A stretch of DNA of 64,000 nt from Siphonodentalium dalli (Eukaryota; Mollusca; Scaphopoda; Gadilida; Siphonodentaliidae): NCBI GenBank assembly GCA_032622095.1, contig CP136065.1, forward strand, positions 113,439,195-113,503,194. Direction: 5' to 3'. The stretch's first letter is position 1. Each line of letters begins with the position of its first letter. The position numbers and the translations under genes were made by a program. Positions 1-11,660 of this stretch are shown piece by piece. The notes beneath the pieces were generated by a model. It saw only the letters and a program-made list of their open reading frames with translations, made no database searches and had not been told where the DNA came from.

Positions 1-735
1 GCATTTGCCCCCTACCATAGCAATTCGGATTAAGCATGGACGAAACTGCAGATATCCGAGGACTGGCGAGGAGGTCTATATGACCATTCCAAAAGAAGTT
101 CGTACTAGAAATCCAAAAACAAGCGATCCAGAAACCCAAAAACAAGCAAAAATTCAAATTTTCTAAGTTGAAAAAAGGGCCATAACTCTGGCAAAAATTG
201 TCAGATCATACCCAATTTCGCACTTGACATGTATTTTCATATAACCAATCCACAAAAATACGGGATTTGCAATCGTGCCACCAAAGCTCACGCTATCATC
301 TGGAAACCCAAAAAACAAAAGAAAAATTGAATTTTCTAAGTAAAAAAGGGGCCATAACTCTGGTGAAATGGGTGTACGAAACCCGCGCTATGCATGTAGC
401 TGTTCCCCCATGCTGCTCTATCACCATACCAAATATCAGCTAAATCTGCCCAGCGGTTGCTGAACAATAATGCAAAATTTTGTACAGACGGACAAAATTG
501 AATTTTCTAAGTAAAAAAAGGGCCATAACTCTGGTGAAAATGGGTGGACGAAACCGGCGCTATGCATGTAGCTGTTCCCCCATGCTGCTCTATCACCATA
601 CCAAATATCAGCTAAATCTGCTCAGCGGTTGCTGAACAATAATGCAAAATGTTTGTACGGACGTTCGGACGTACGGAAGTTCGGACGTAGACGTCGACTA
701 TATACCTGCCGACTTCAAGTCGGGGGCATAATAAT
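1..735 (-). repeat. Tandem array (period about 171 bp) with terminal hairpin and CGTCCG tract
   Basis: The box 'GGGCCATAACTCTGG' recurs at about 179, 351 and 522, giving a period near 171. The last two units are almost identical. Reading the minus strand, the element starts with a hairpin (CCCCGACTTGAAGTCGG, near 708-725), then repeated CGTCCG-type motifs (650-695), then the units. The same plan is seen at 19263 and 29531. The left side is cut by the window edge. Confidence 0.75.
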
Positions 736-830
736 AGTACAGGGCGGAATAATAGTACAGGGCGGAAAATGGGGACAAAATTAATAAAAGTACAGGTCAG
801 AATAATAGTACAGGGTGATAACGGCGGGGT
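727..830. repeat. AATAATAGTACAGGGCGG minisatellite
   Basis: About four degenerate copies of an 18-base unit 'AATAATAGTACAGGGCGG', directly abutting the hairpin end of the array to its left. Confidence 0.7.
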
Positions 831-2270
831 TTTCCCCTGAGTATTGTCACACTCGTACTGAGATTTCTAGTGCACTATTATCTCTATCATTTCATTCAAA
901 TCAATTTTTCGTATTACTAATATGAATTTGGATATTACATGTCATAGTCGTTCAATGTCCAAGTATGATCCTACAGTGAATGAATTGAACTATCATACAC
1001 TAATTTCAACGTCAATCTGACATTATAATTTACAACTTGTTTTCAATTGTCTTCAAATGTCAATTTCAAGTCATTTTATTGCACAACTGATACCTAGTTA
1101 ATAGCCGTGTAATATCACCATTGCAGAGTTGTGAGTTTTGGGGAAGTTTGGGACTCCATGCATACTGCCCAGTTTGTTATTTCTGCTCGCGACTGTACAT
1201 ATACCATGCGCACGACAGTCTGCAGACCACGTGGGAATTAAGACATCGGGAAGAGAGGTGTCAGTGATCGCTCGTCAAAAGCGGACTGACCAAGGTCTGT
1301 GGCTATTTTGTGACTCATATTACATGTAAGTTAAGGTTGGGGAGGGGAATGAGGCCGCTGGACGGCCGGCCTGCCGTAGTAGCGGAAACCCTGGCATTGG
1401 GCAAGGGGCCTGTAATCAGCCTCTAGTGCTGCTGACGGGATCAGGTTACTACATTTTCAGATTTGGACAAGGAACCAGTCTATTCAATAAGAGACATTGA
1501 GTAAGCGCCAATAAACAGACATGAGAATCACAAAAACAATGGCAGAAGACAGCTTAGATAGCAATGTTCATTCATCAACCATTTGCATCTACTTTGAGAT
1601 GAAAACTATTATAAACGAGAGGCCAATCACAATCGGCAGATGTTTAATAGCTCGGCGATAGTAAATAGCTGTGATCAGAATCATAATCTAGAGTTTTGAT
1701 GCTGAATTATAGAGTATACTGTACTAAATTAGTATTGAAAAATGTATATAATAAGACAAATTCTCTTGGAATTTATAGGTCTTAGTGCCAATTTTACACC
1801 AGTAGTATCACTTTGACATTAGTAGGCATAATATATGATATAAAACTTTGGAATACCCTAGGACCCCAGACCTGAGATAAATGAACACAGTCAATACCCT
1901 GGTGGTCAGTACCGGTAGCTCTGAAGAAAATAGTTTAGACCATACAAAAGTATTATCCATATAACGTTTATACAGCCATAATATGATGAGTTCATATGAA
2001 AGTGAGTACATGTAAGTAACCCTCAATAGAATGATTTTACATATTACAATGTTTTACAAGTAGCTTGGATGCTAAAATCAATAACATTCAATGTTAATCT
2101 TCTAAGTTATCTGTGGTCCCTAAAATTCAATCAACAATGACAGTATGAACACATTGGAAACTATGGCCCAAGGCAATAATCAACACCAAGTATTAACAAC
2201 ATCTGTCCTCTTGGATTGGAGAAAAAAGAATTTTTGTATCTACAGTACATGTATTCAAACTCGATATGTA
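831..2270. other. No supported gene
   Basis: AT-rich unique-looking DNA. An exon-like stretch (1127-1325) lies between a CAG acceptor and a GTAAGT donor, but has no upstream ATG and no partner exon. A hAT-like end 'GCGGAAACCCTG' lies near 1381-1392 without a visible partner. Confidence 0.5.
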
Positions 2271-2650
2271 CCCCGCTCGACAAAACAAGTGTCCGTTGGC
2301 ACTGCGGTGTATTTGCCGTTTGGCCGCGGTGTCAGCGTTTGTAACTGCGGTTGAGCACTGCGGCCGAAAGCAAGTACACTGAAGCCGAACGGCAAGTACA
2401 CCATGGCCGAAAGGCAACTACAACGCGGCCGAATGGCATATGCACCGTGGTTAGATTTCTGGTTTGTATCATCTTTTTTCAGTTTAATGAACGTACACCG
2501 CAGCAACTACATGTACACCATGGCCGAATGGCAAGTACACTGCGGCCCAACTGTAGTTAACCGGTGGAGCCGCAGTGTTGTTGCATTTCGGCCGTGGTGG
2601 CAATGCTAACCGCACCGTGGTTAAGTGGACACTTGTTTTGTCCAGCAGGG
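2271..2650. mobile_element. MITE with 24-bp inverted repeats and internal GGCCGAATGGC minisatellite
   Basis: The ends are inverted repeats sharing GACAAAACAAGTGTCC (2279-2294 and 2627-2642), extending outward to CCC-GCT with 22 of 24 matches. Flanks are TATGTA and TATGTT, so the target duplication is TA or about 5 bp. The interior is GC-rich and full of 'CCATGGCCGAATGGCAAGTA' variants in both orientations. Confidence 0.75.
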
Positions 2651-2870
2651 TATGTTGGGCTGAGAAACTCACATACCAAATATGGTTCTGACCAGATAAA
2701 AATGTATGAGTTATAGTGGCACACATAAATTCCAAGTCGAAAAAGGGCCATAGTTCCATCAAAAAAATCAGATCAAACCCATAAATTTGACCTTGATCTG
2801 TATTTTGGGCTGAGAAACTTGTATACAAATTTGGTTCCGATCAGACAGACAGATGGGTAAATGACAAGTG
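2651..2870 (-). repeat. Degenerate copy of the 'GGGCCATA' tandem-unit family
   Basis: Contains 'AAGTCGAAAAAGGGCCATAG' and two 'GGGCTGAGAAACT' units about 155 bases apart, in the orientation of the array at the window start. Confidence 0.5.
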
Positions 2871-3218
2871 GTTAATCCGGACATGGACAATATGTGTACC
2901 ATACTATGGTATGATTACACATAAAAATGTACTTTTACTACGTGAAGTAGAAACTTAATAAGACAGTTGTTGCCAAATTTTATGCATTAGACTGGTCCTT
3001 GTCCCAATTGAACCAGCCGTCCAATTCGTAGTACTTTTAACATGACCTTTTTACCTAGTGCTACAAGGATAGTCCCAGACAACTACTAACATTATTTTAA
3101 GTAATGTCCATAGCACTTCGACATAGCAAGTGGTATGAGACTGAACTATATCAAAATTTGTTTACATAGGTAAATACAATGTAAGTAACCAAAATTTGAA
3201 AAATTTTGAGCTGTAACA

Positions 3219-3336
3219 GTGAGAGCTCTCCGATGAATGGCAACAAGCCATATTTCCGACTAAATCCTGAAAAATTACCCATAATTCTGCTGTGGTTAAG
3301 GAGTCAATTATTTAGGGCACTACTAGTACTGTATTA
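3219..3336 (-). mobile_element. Half copy of the TA-flanked foldback MITE (family A)
   Basis: Only one arm is present: from 'GAGAGCTCTCCGATGAATGG' to 'GGTTAAGGAGTC' and a damaged end. Full copies are at 17501, 23269, 38561 and 49976. Confidence 0.75.
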
Positions 3337-3935
3337 TATAAAGTAAATTGCAGACTTTTAAGCATCAAGTTGCATGTTTCTCTTGGAAGTTCTACTGCGT
3401 CTGAAAATTAACAGTGGGATTATGCAGAGTGAACATGACTGTGCTGACCAGAAGCCGGGGTTTCCACTAGAGGCGATAGGGATAACATCTTGGGGCCCCT
3501 TTTCTTGTGGCTGGGGGAAAAACACAATTGCCATCGCCGCCGATGTTGACAAGGAAAATACACCTGCACATACATGTACAGTATACAAGTAACTGGCTTC
3601 AAGTAAGTTCTATTCTGGTTATTTCATAGTTCGAACGATGTGCCCAACAGACCAGCCCATTTTAGTATAGACAGATAAACAATTATTTCTTAATACCCAT
3701 TTATGTCAGCCCACACACGAGTCATTAATGCTAGTACTAACATACTAAGATGGCATATATGTTTGTAATGCAGACTGTCGAGGAGGAAAGGTGTTCATTT
3801 ATAATAGAATAAACAAAACTTTCGGAATAGCAAACCTTCAGAATAGAGAACCTTCGGAATAGCGAACCTTCGGATATAGACATGACCCCACTAATGCCAG
3901 ATTCTCTAGTTTAGGACTGGGATTGTGACATATGA
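3337..3935. other. No supported gene
   Basis: Contains a short triplicated motif 'GAACCTTCGGAATAGC' (about 3823-3870). Short overlapping ORFs at 3358-3602 on both strands have no recognisable family. Confidence 0.4.
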
Positions 3936-4043
3936 AATCACAGTTACTGGACATAAAGTCCCAAAAATAAGGTTTTAATCGAATTTATAAATCAGTATAC
4001 TAATATATATGCCTGAGTAATGCAGGCATTACCAAACAGTGCG

Positions 4044-4440
4044 CAAACATATCTCAAATAAATGCACTATACACAAAACACCGGGCATGTGTCGCCCGTT
4101 TCCTATAAATAACATACTCATCTACAGCAATAAAATCATTCCCGATGCCAAATTAACGGAGTTTGAAACATTTTTCATAATTAGCGACAAGTGACTCATC
4201 GCCATCAATATCACCATTTTGTTTTCTATACTTGTTCTTTGAAATTGGAAGTTGGATAGACAGGTATCACTTTTTTCAGAACATTGGTTCCCTTCACAAA
4301 TGCTTAGAAACAAAATGGTGATATCGATGGCGATGAGTCACTCGGCACTAAATTTGAAACTGGCTAATTTGGCATCCAGAATGATAGGAAACAGGTGACA
4401 TATGACCGGTGTTTTGTGTGTTCGTTTGAGATATGTTTGT
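4044..4440. mobile_element. Foldback element
   Basis: The left arm from 'CAAACATATCTCAAA' to 'CACCATTTTGTTTC' pairs with the right arm from 'GAAACAAAATGGTGATAT' to 'GAGATATGTTTG'. The arms are about 130-180 bases and imperfect. No ORF. Confidence 0.7.
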
Positions 4441-5249
4441 CCGGCTATTTGTAGTGATGAGCCGATTGTCAAATAGAGCCTTGCGCAGATTGCTGATTAT
4501 TTGAGATCACAATCGGCCGATTCTGATGCCGATTCCGATTTATTGTAATAATTATACCAAAATGTAGTATATAAGTATTATATACTACTTAGATTTGGAA
4601 GCAACAAAATCAGTAATATACCAGTATACATTTGGGTAAGTATAAAGGTAGGTATGGGTGGACTTGTGAACGAATTCCTGCATCCTGGCAACTACATGTA
4701 ATACACATGTTATGATGTTATATTATGCTCAATTTACTGTAGATTTCTGTCTATAAGTCGCTACATGTTGACCCAGTATTTCCCTAAAAATGTGCATGCG
4801 CCTTATATAACTGTAAGTCAATATGGGATCTGAATTCTGGCTACAACCATAGACACAGGTGGATATGGCATTCGCCGCGATGATAGCTCAGAAGAGTGCA
4901 TGACCGTTCACATCAAAACAGGAACGAAATGTTTAATTACACATAAAAACAATTAAAATATTAGTAATTGTTACCAGTGTATTTATCCCTATCCAATTAA
5001 TAATATACAAGAATTCAACATGAGACCTCCTTCTGAGAGTGCTTTTTGATGTTGTACCACATTATCCTGAACTCAACTGTATAGAGACAATACCAAAGAA
5101 ACCATGCATAACACTTGTTTACTGTCTACAGCCGCGGTAGGTTTCTTTGATGTCGGCTTATAGATAAGAGGTGATTAGCGGTCACTACGTTGAATAGTAG
5201 TTGTTAATTGGTGCACATTGGGGATGTTGTAAACACACTACTCTCCCCT

Positions 5250-5345
5250 GCCTAATAATAGTGATGGCCAAATAATAGTGATGGTGCACATTTTCGGGTG
5301 TTATTAATAATAGTGATGGTGCCAAATAATAGTGATGGCGCACAA
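5250..5345. repeat. AATAATAGTGATGGC minisatellite
   Basis: Four copies of 'AATAATAGTGATGG' with variable GCC/TGC spacers, inside the hAT-like element. Related copies are at 6885-6920 and, inverted, at 28806-28865. Confidence 0.65.
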
Positions 5346-6884
5346 TGATGGCATTTTACCATATTTCTACTATAAATGAAGCAGAATGTAGGCCTTAATT
5401 AATTTGGCATTGTTGGGCAAGTTCCCATGCATGCAAGTTGTTCTCATTGGCTCCTTTAAAGGTACGGTTGGCCTTGGCAGTGGGTGTCCTGTGAAAATAT
5501 TTCCACCCGTCAAAAACCGCCACAAACAGAAAGAACAACAAAATGTAGACAGACTTTGTCCGTGTACAAATAAGAAATATCACATAAACAGTATATTATT
5601 GTCATATTTTTGACCATTGTTATGTAAACAAAAGCATAAAAAGTAACTTTTCTGGTGTTTGTTTATATTATGATGGTAAACATAAAGAGCGTTCTTTGTG
5701 GGTGAATTCCTGATATGGAACGAATAAAGAGCGTTTATGCCATTTGTGTGTGATTAGCCAGCAGCATTGTGTTGTCTTCTGTAACACAATCAGGCTCTTG
5801 TTTAGGTAAAATATAGTAAATCTTTATGATAACATGCTGTTTACGCGATGGTCATGGTAGATATGAACGAAACTGTATGCGTTTTAATGTTTTTCTGTTT
5901 ACGGTGATTGGAACAAATATGAATATTTTCGACAACTAAGGCCTCGCGTGCCTTTAATAATGACAGTAAGTAATTTGGTAACAGTACCAGTCTGAGTAAG
6001 GTAAAGTACTGTGGTGATTGTAGCCAGGTTGGGTGGAACAAATATAGTGGGGTAACTTCTATTATTATTTATGATAAATAAAGTTCGGCATTTTGATCAG
6101 TGACAATGAGTAAAAGGTGGAACTTGCGGGAAATTAGTTGGCATATCGGTTGCATCATCCATCAATATTTCGCTCGAGATGTAAATTAGAGTTATCTTTC
6201 TTATGTCGCACATCGGCTATTTAAAATCCGACATAAAACTTAAATCCGACATAAAACGTAAGTTGTGGTTAATAATGTGGAACTGTTGCCAAGTCATCGC
6301 ATTCATAATTAAACTGTGCTTTGAATACACGGACATGTTATTGTATTGCTTTATTGCATAGATTTAAATACATGTTCCTGTGTACACACAGAAGCTACTG
6401 CGGTGTCGTAACTTTCCATTTATAGCCAAAACCAGTCACGCATGTGTGCACACGACTCACAGCTTCTGTGTCTTCATGATAGCGCATAATTGGGTCACGA
6501 TAACAGTATTGTTTGGAGAAGTCGGCCACGTCAAGTTAAATTAGTTCATCAGTTGTCACTCAGATTAGTTTCACTGATTATTTTATAATATAAGCCTGGT
6601 GATGTGATTTTAGCATTAAGTCCCGTTTTGATAGTAGAAGTCGGTTCCGTCCCAACGATAATTAGTTGTCACTGTGTGATTATAAGCTTTGATGAGTTGT
6701 AATTAACTGCGATAATCCGTCTGTTTATACACGGACATCATGATCTAGAGGCCTAAATCCTGTTAGGAATGAGATTCTCCCACATTCCTGTCAACTTGTC
6801 AAGTGCACTTCTATTTTTTTTAGTGAGCTGCACGTTTTTTCTAACTTTTTGACTGAAAATTCCGCGACTTTGCAAGAACTTTAA

Positions 6885-6920
6885 ATAATCGTGATGGCGC
6901 CTAATAATCGTGATGCTGTC
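6885..6920. repeat. AATAATCGTGATGGC minisatellite, two copies
   Basis: Two copies of 'TAATAATCGTGATG' separated by GCGCC. Same family as 5250-5345. Confidence 0.6.
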
Positions 6921-7498
6921 GTATTTTTCTTTAAATAAATAAACGTGACGTCACGTTTATTTGGCAGGAGAGAGTACACTATATACAATGGGTCTCGTCG
7001 GGCTATTTTACATAATTATTTCAATTCACTAGATATATAATAACTGTTACTTGATATATACTTAAGATGGATAAACATGGTGAATAATGCAGTCAACTGC
7101 GTAATTAAGTGTCACGTGACATGTAATTTCGGTTTATACCTGTGTTAATTAGGCAGGACCTGGCTGTATATCATAAAATTTGTGTTTGGTTACACTTTCC
7201 CCATGTTTACTGGTCATCTATTCAACAAAACATCGTCATTGTTAACACAGCTTATTGAAGAAAAATAACCACCTGATTATTATTTAGACAATCGGAAATG
7301 TTGATGTTGAAACCCGAGTACCAATTGTCATCCAATGGGCCACAATCGACTGATCCCGATTGTCGTTTCTGATCATCAGCTCATCACTAGCTACCGGTAT
7401 TGGTAATGCCTGCATTACTAAGGCTTTTATATTAGTATACCATTTATAAATTTGATTAAAACCTTATTTTTGGATCTTTATGCCCAGTAACTGTGATA

Positions 7499-8627
7499 CA
7501 GGGTTTCTGTCAGTACGGCTCAGCGTCCGTAGGACAGGCCTCATTCCCCTCGCAGATGATCTGTTTGATTCATACATGTACCAAAAGTCAATAGCAATAT
7601 GCCGTAAAAAATCCGGCTGCAATGGGAGTTCCGGGCTTAAACAGAATACTGGTGAAAAAGTGGGTCAATTTCGCACAGTGTGTTACCGGTACAGGTATAA
7701 CCCTTTGAAATAAAAGCACCAAAACTACAACGTAATGGTTGGTGTGCATTGAAATAGCGACGTTATACACATCGTAATAGATGTCACAGTGACATCAAAG
7801 AATGTCGGAGTGCTGAGTATGGATATTTTTGTGCACAGGATTTCTGTGAACGAAACTACTCACGCCCGGAGATCCCTTACTATGGTACGATTACATAATT
7901 TGATCAAAGAATGTCGAACTGCTGAGTCAGGAGATTTTTGTGCACGGGATTTCCGTGGATGAAACTACTAATGCTACGAGATCCCGTGATATGGTACTAT
8001 ATAATTAATGCAATTCATTTTGATTTTACGATTTTACAACAACGCACGTGTTCACATTTCCTGCCAAAACTCAAGATTTTGCTACCATTCACATTACGCC
8101 GCTATATGCAGTATGACGTCACAGTGCACAAATAATTTTACGATTGACAGAATATATCCTTTCAGTTTCATTATCATGGAAGCTACTTGAAATTCTAGGA
8201 AATACTTAATTCAATTCTCCTTGCTAGGTATTACTGGTCAATGCATAGACGCTTTTTAGTGTTTAGTACAATTATACCTGTCAGAATCTTATGGTAAGTA
8301 CGGTAACTTATAAATTTGTAAACACTAACTCGTAGCTTGTTCATTTATTTAGTCTTCACTCAGACAGCAGTCTTACATGCGTAATTACATGATTAATGAT
8401 CTGGAAACCATCAACACAATTAATGCACCCACGGAAATGATCGACTTGCGTAACATACTTAGCTTTGGATTGCTTTGTGATTATCTCAGGTGCAAGGAAA
8501 ATTGAAATGGCTACTTTTCAGTGACAAATAACAAAATTTTCGCACGAAAGAACGAACCATGGTCTTCCCGTCGAGTTATATGTTTCCCCAATACGGACTC
8601 ATTAAAATCCCCATGGCGGAAACCCTG
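7499..8627. mobile_element. hAT-type element, copy 1 (1.13 kb)
   Basis: Starts CAGGGTTTCTGTC and ends GGCGGAAACCCTG, flanked by TGTGATA (7492-7498) and TGTGATG (8628-8634). The interior matches the copy at 25000-26441 over long blocks (for example 'GATCTGTTTGATTCATACAT' and 'GCACCCACGGAAATGATCGA') and contains a local duplication of about 110 bp. No transposase, so non-autonomous. Confidence 0.85.
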
Positions 8628-8879
8628 TGTGATGTAACCTAATTTTGATGCTATTTTTAGCATTTTTGCCACACTGCATAAAATTTAGTCTTTAAGTTTA
8701 ACATGCAGGTGGAGAGTATAATAATTATAGCTGAATTCAGCTACTGAACTAATGTAGGTAGCCGATTTATCACATTTACCAGACCTGCTATATTTTTGAC
8801 CGTCCTGCAAAAAACCAGATTGGGATCTACCTGTAGGATGTATATGATACATAGTAACATACATATTATCACAACAGTG
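8628..8879. other. No gene; short spacer between two hAT insertions
   Basis: Contains a small palindrome 'TAGCTGAATTCAGCTA' (about 8728-8743), also seen at 15614-15655. Nothing else was recognised. Confidence 0.4.
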
Positions 8880-9968
8880 TAGAGATGGGCGGTTTTGATT
8901 TTTTACGTTCGGTTTCGGTTTTTCTAGGAGAAAAAACCTCGGTTTCGGTTCGGTTTTCGTTTTTTTTTTTACTAGATAGAGAAATTAGACTGAAATACAT
9001 ACAATTTGAGAATATACTTTCAAAGTAACCGTAATTAGAGTCAATAATGTCCCAATAACGTTGAATATTTGAGGAAGGAAATGCGATCACAGGTAAACAA
9101 CGGGACAAAATGCCGACGCAAACTGAATCCAACGCGATAAGATGATACAATTCGGTATTTAAAAAAATAAACACCCCCATCTTCACTATTTATCCCTTTC
9201 TGACATGTTTAAAACATATTTATCATATTATATGCATTAGTATCTGAGAATTCAACCGCAAACAGCAGCAAAATCACAACCAGTGGGCGTCCTTGACCTG
9301 ACTAACAATTCTTGACACGTGCATGATTGACCCACTTTCAATGACTGCGGTGTGATCGCTTTGATGTTGCGACATAGTTTACAAGCTGCACATGGCTGCA
9401 AACTTCTACCAGATTACGTCACATCAGAATGTCCAGACGATCAAAGTGTTCATACCATTTACTTGGTTTAGTTTTCGAGTTAGCAGACGCTTCCATTTTT
9501 TTGGTTGGCGATTATCGCCTTATTTGGATTTGTGTTCGGCATTCATATAGTTAGCCAGACTCTGGCTTAAGCGACGTTTTTATGACATATTAAGCAGCGA
9601 CATTTCTTGGAGTCGTCTCCAGTTAGACGCATAAAATTCCTCCAAACAGGGCTTTTTGTTGAACTATGTTCGTTATTTGGTTCGGCCATGTTTGAAAAAG
9701 AACAAAAACAGTCGCCTATGATATTATAGCAACACATATCTGAGACGAAATGGACACATTCCGATATAATATTGATCAGAGAGGCCGATAATTTGATAAC
9801 AATATCAACTAATAAATACCTGGGGAGGTATAATAAGTCGATTTAAGTGAAAAATAAACATATAAAAAAAACCGTAATGTCGGTTTGAGCAGAATCGCAT
9901 CTGTCAGTTTTCGGTTTATTGTTAAAAACCGAAACCGAGTTGTTTTCTCGGTTAACCGCCCATCACTA
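8880..9968. mobile_element. hAT-type element with perfect 8-bp target duplication
   Basis: Starts TAGAGATGGGCGG and ends CCGCCCATCACTA, flanked on both sides by CAACAGTG (8872-8879 and 9969-9976). Subterminal 'TTCGGTTTCGGTT' repeats lie at both ends. A 105-codon minus-strand ORF overlapping the left end does not resemble a hAT transposase to me, so the element looks non-autonomous. Confidence 0.88.
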
Positions 9969-9988
9969 CAACAGTGTGTTGAACCGTG

Positions 9989-10104
9989 TCATAGTATCAC
10001 GTCGAGTTGAGGTGGGCAGATTGCCTGATCAAACAAGCTGCCGCAGGCAGAGAGTTTGATCCGGCAATCTGCCCACCTCAACGAGACGTGATGCGATGTC
10101 ATAG
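9989..10104. repeat. Inverted repeat hairpin, arms about 45-50 bp
   Basis: 'GTTGAGGTGGGCAGATTGCC' pairs with 'GGCAATCTGCCCACCTCAAC', and the pairing extends with gaps to CATAG...CTATG. The loop is GC-rich ('GCTGCCGCAGGCAG'). Confidence 0.75.
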
Positions 10105-10935
10105 ATCAACTCACTGCTGTGATAAAAGGTTTATTATATAACGGCCAGTTTTTACAATAATAATCATTTAATCTGATTTAATTACCGATTGTTTTCACTG
10201 ATATATAATCTATCATCGTTTGGCTAATTGGCACATCTCGGCAATTTCCGTAGGACTCTAGTCTAGGAGTGTGATCTGATTTGATCCGGGGAAATCTCAC
10301 TCACTGACTCAGTGTGATCCGATGATTTGGATTAGATGTCAGACTCAAACAATAGTGGTATTTAGGGAAGAATATTCATAGTCATATAATAAAGTCATAT
10401 ACACTCATACTAGCCACAGTCATATAGATGCCATGTAGCTAAATGAGTGATCACAGATCAGCTGGTGATGACTGAATCATGAATGAGGAAGTTGAAATAT
10501 AATATGTATACTACTGTTATAAACTGGACTAATTAACTTACAAATGCACATTTGAATAACATACGCGTAGTATGACCACACGATAATTGCTGATATAAAT
10601 ATCACCGGCGCCCATCGAACAACGGCGCAACATTGTAACAAGACTTTAGGAGCCATTCCTCTTCCTGGCTCGGAATCAACTGAAACTATTGTGAGGAAAA
10701 CGTCATAAAAATCTGCTTGTCAAAAATAGTCCATAAATTGGTAGACTATTACAGTCCAAAAGAGTTAAGCGGCAAGATATCGATTTCATCCTAAAGATAA
10801 CACTTCGTAAACGTCTTTTTCGCATTTGAACAGATCGGAGATTGTTGTGTATTGAAGTAGATAGATCTATTATATAAACATTATATAATAGGTGGATATG
10901 TCAGCTGGATAGGTCCTATAATAAGTTGATCAGTA
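10105..10935. other. No gene seen
   Basis: AT-rich DNA without a supported ORF, repeat family or RNA gene. Confidence 0.5.
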
Positions 10936-10943
10936 ATGGAAGA

Positions 10944-11324
10944 CAGTAGCGCCGGAAGAGGGGGGGCAGAGGGGGCAGCTGACCCCCTGCCCTTGACCAA
11001 GGGGGAGAGCGGGGGCAGGACTTGCCCTTTTTCTGGAGACAGAAAATGCTTTTTGTGTGTTTAATCTCGTGTTTTTATAGCAAAATGTGACTTTTTTGGT
11101 CCAAATACCACCAATTTCACAAGGAATATTAATTTTTTGTCAATTTTATCACAAAACGCCCATAAAAACCGACAAATACCATTAAAATAGGGATTTTTGC
11201 CACAATTAATTTATGGTTATTTTCCCGAGTTTGCGGAGAAAATGCCCCTTTTTGCGGAAAAGTGCCCTTTTTGTAGGCTCTGCCCCCCCCCCCCCCCTGC
11301 CCTTGGATGCTTCCGGCGCCCCTG
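10944..11324. mobile_element. hAT-type MITE (381 bp)
   Basis: The right end is GGCGCCCCTG and the left CAGTAGCGCCGGAAG, giving inverted repeats around GGCGCCGGAAGC. Flanks ATGGAAGA (10936-10943) and ATGGAAGT (11325-11332) match at 7 of 8. The interior has long G and C runs that form an artefactual glycine-rich reading frame. Confidence 0.82.
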
Positions 11325-11525
11325 ATGGAAGTGGTTTTGTGATAATTTTGACTCCCCATTGGGAATTTTCATAAAATATCAATTTCAATTAATCAATTTA
11401 AAGGGAAAAGTCATTAGCCTATCCTTTATAACCAATGTATGTTATATATAATATACTATATGTAGTATAACAACATTGCATGTTTTTGTTTGTTAGGAGC
11501 CATTTGCAGGACTATTTTTTTTTTC

Positions 11526-11660
11526 GCCTATTTTTAGAAGCAAATTAAATTTTTGAGACAGTGCACATTGAATTTTTGAGACAGTGCAATTTTTTGTTTA
11601 AGACAGTGCAAAAATATTTGCACTGTCTCAAAAAATAAATTTGCTTCTAAAAATAGGCGC
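11526..11660. mobile_element. Small foldback element
   Basis: 'CGCCTATTTTTAGAAGCAAA' at the left pairs with its complement at the right end. The motif 'TTTTTGAGACAGTGCA' occurs in three direct copies in the left half and once inverted. Confidence 0.75.

Larger units (their letters stand above)
4452..7389. mobile_element. Probable non-autonomous hAT element
   Basis: The ends are TAGTGATGAGC and GCTCATCACTA, with further CGATTG-type subterminal motifs on both sides. Flanks GCTATTTG and GCTACCGG match only in part, so the target duplication is uncertain. No transposase ORF is visible in 2.9 kb. Two short minisatellites (5250-5345, 6885-6920) lie inside. Confidence 0.6.
3936..7496. mobile_element. 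Long inverted repeat (about 97-bp arms) enclosing 3.4 kb
   Basis: 3936-4035 is the reverse complement, with scattered changes, of 7398-7496. Both arms contain 'AATGCAGGCATTACCAA' or its complement and 'ACCTTATTTTTGG'. The interior holds a foldback (4044-4440) and a probable hAT element (4452-7389), which looks inserted into the loop. The first hAT copy of the 'CAGGGTTTC' family abuts the right arm. Confidence 0.65.

Noticed and set aside
3358-3602. Overlapping ORFs of 60-76 codons on both strands
   Set aside because: Mutually overlapping frames without homology, splice support or a clear start.
8869-9186. 105-codon minus-strand ORF as a hAT transposase
   Set aside because: No hAT dimerisation or RNase H-like motif. 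It overlaps the repetitive terminal region and runs past the element end.
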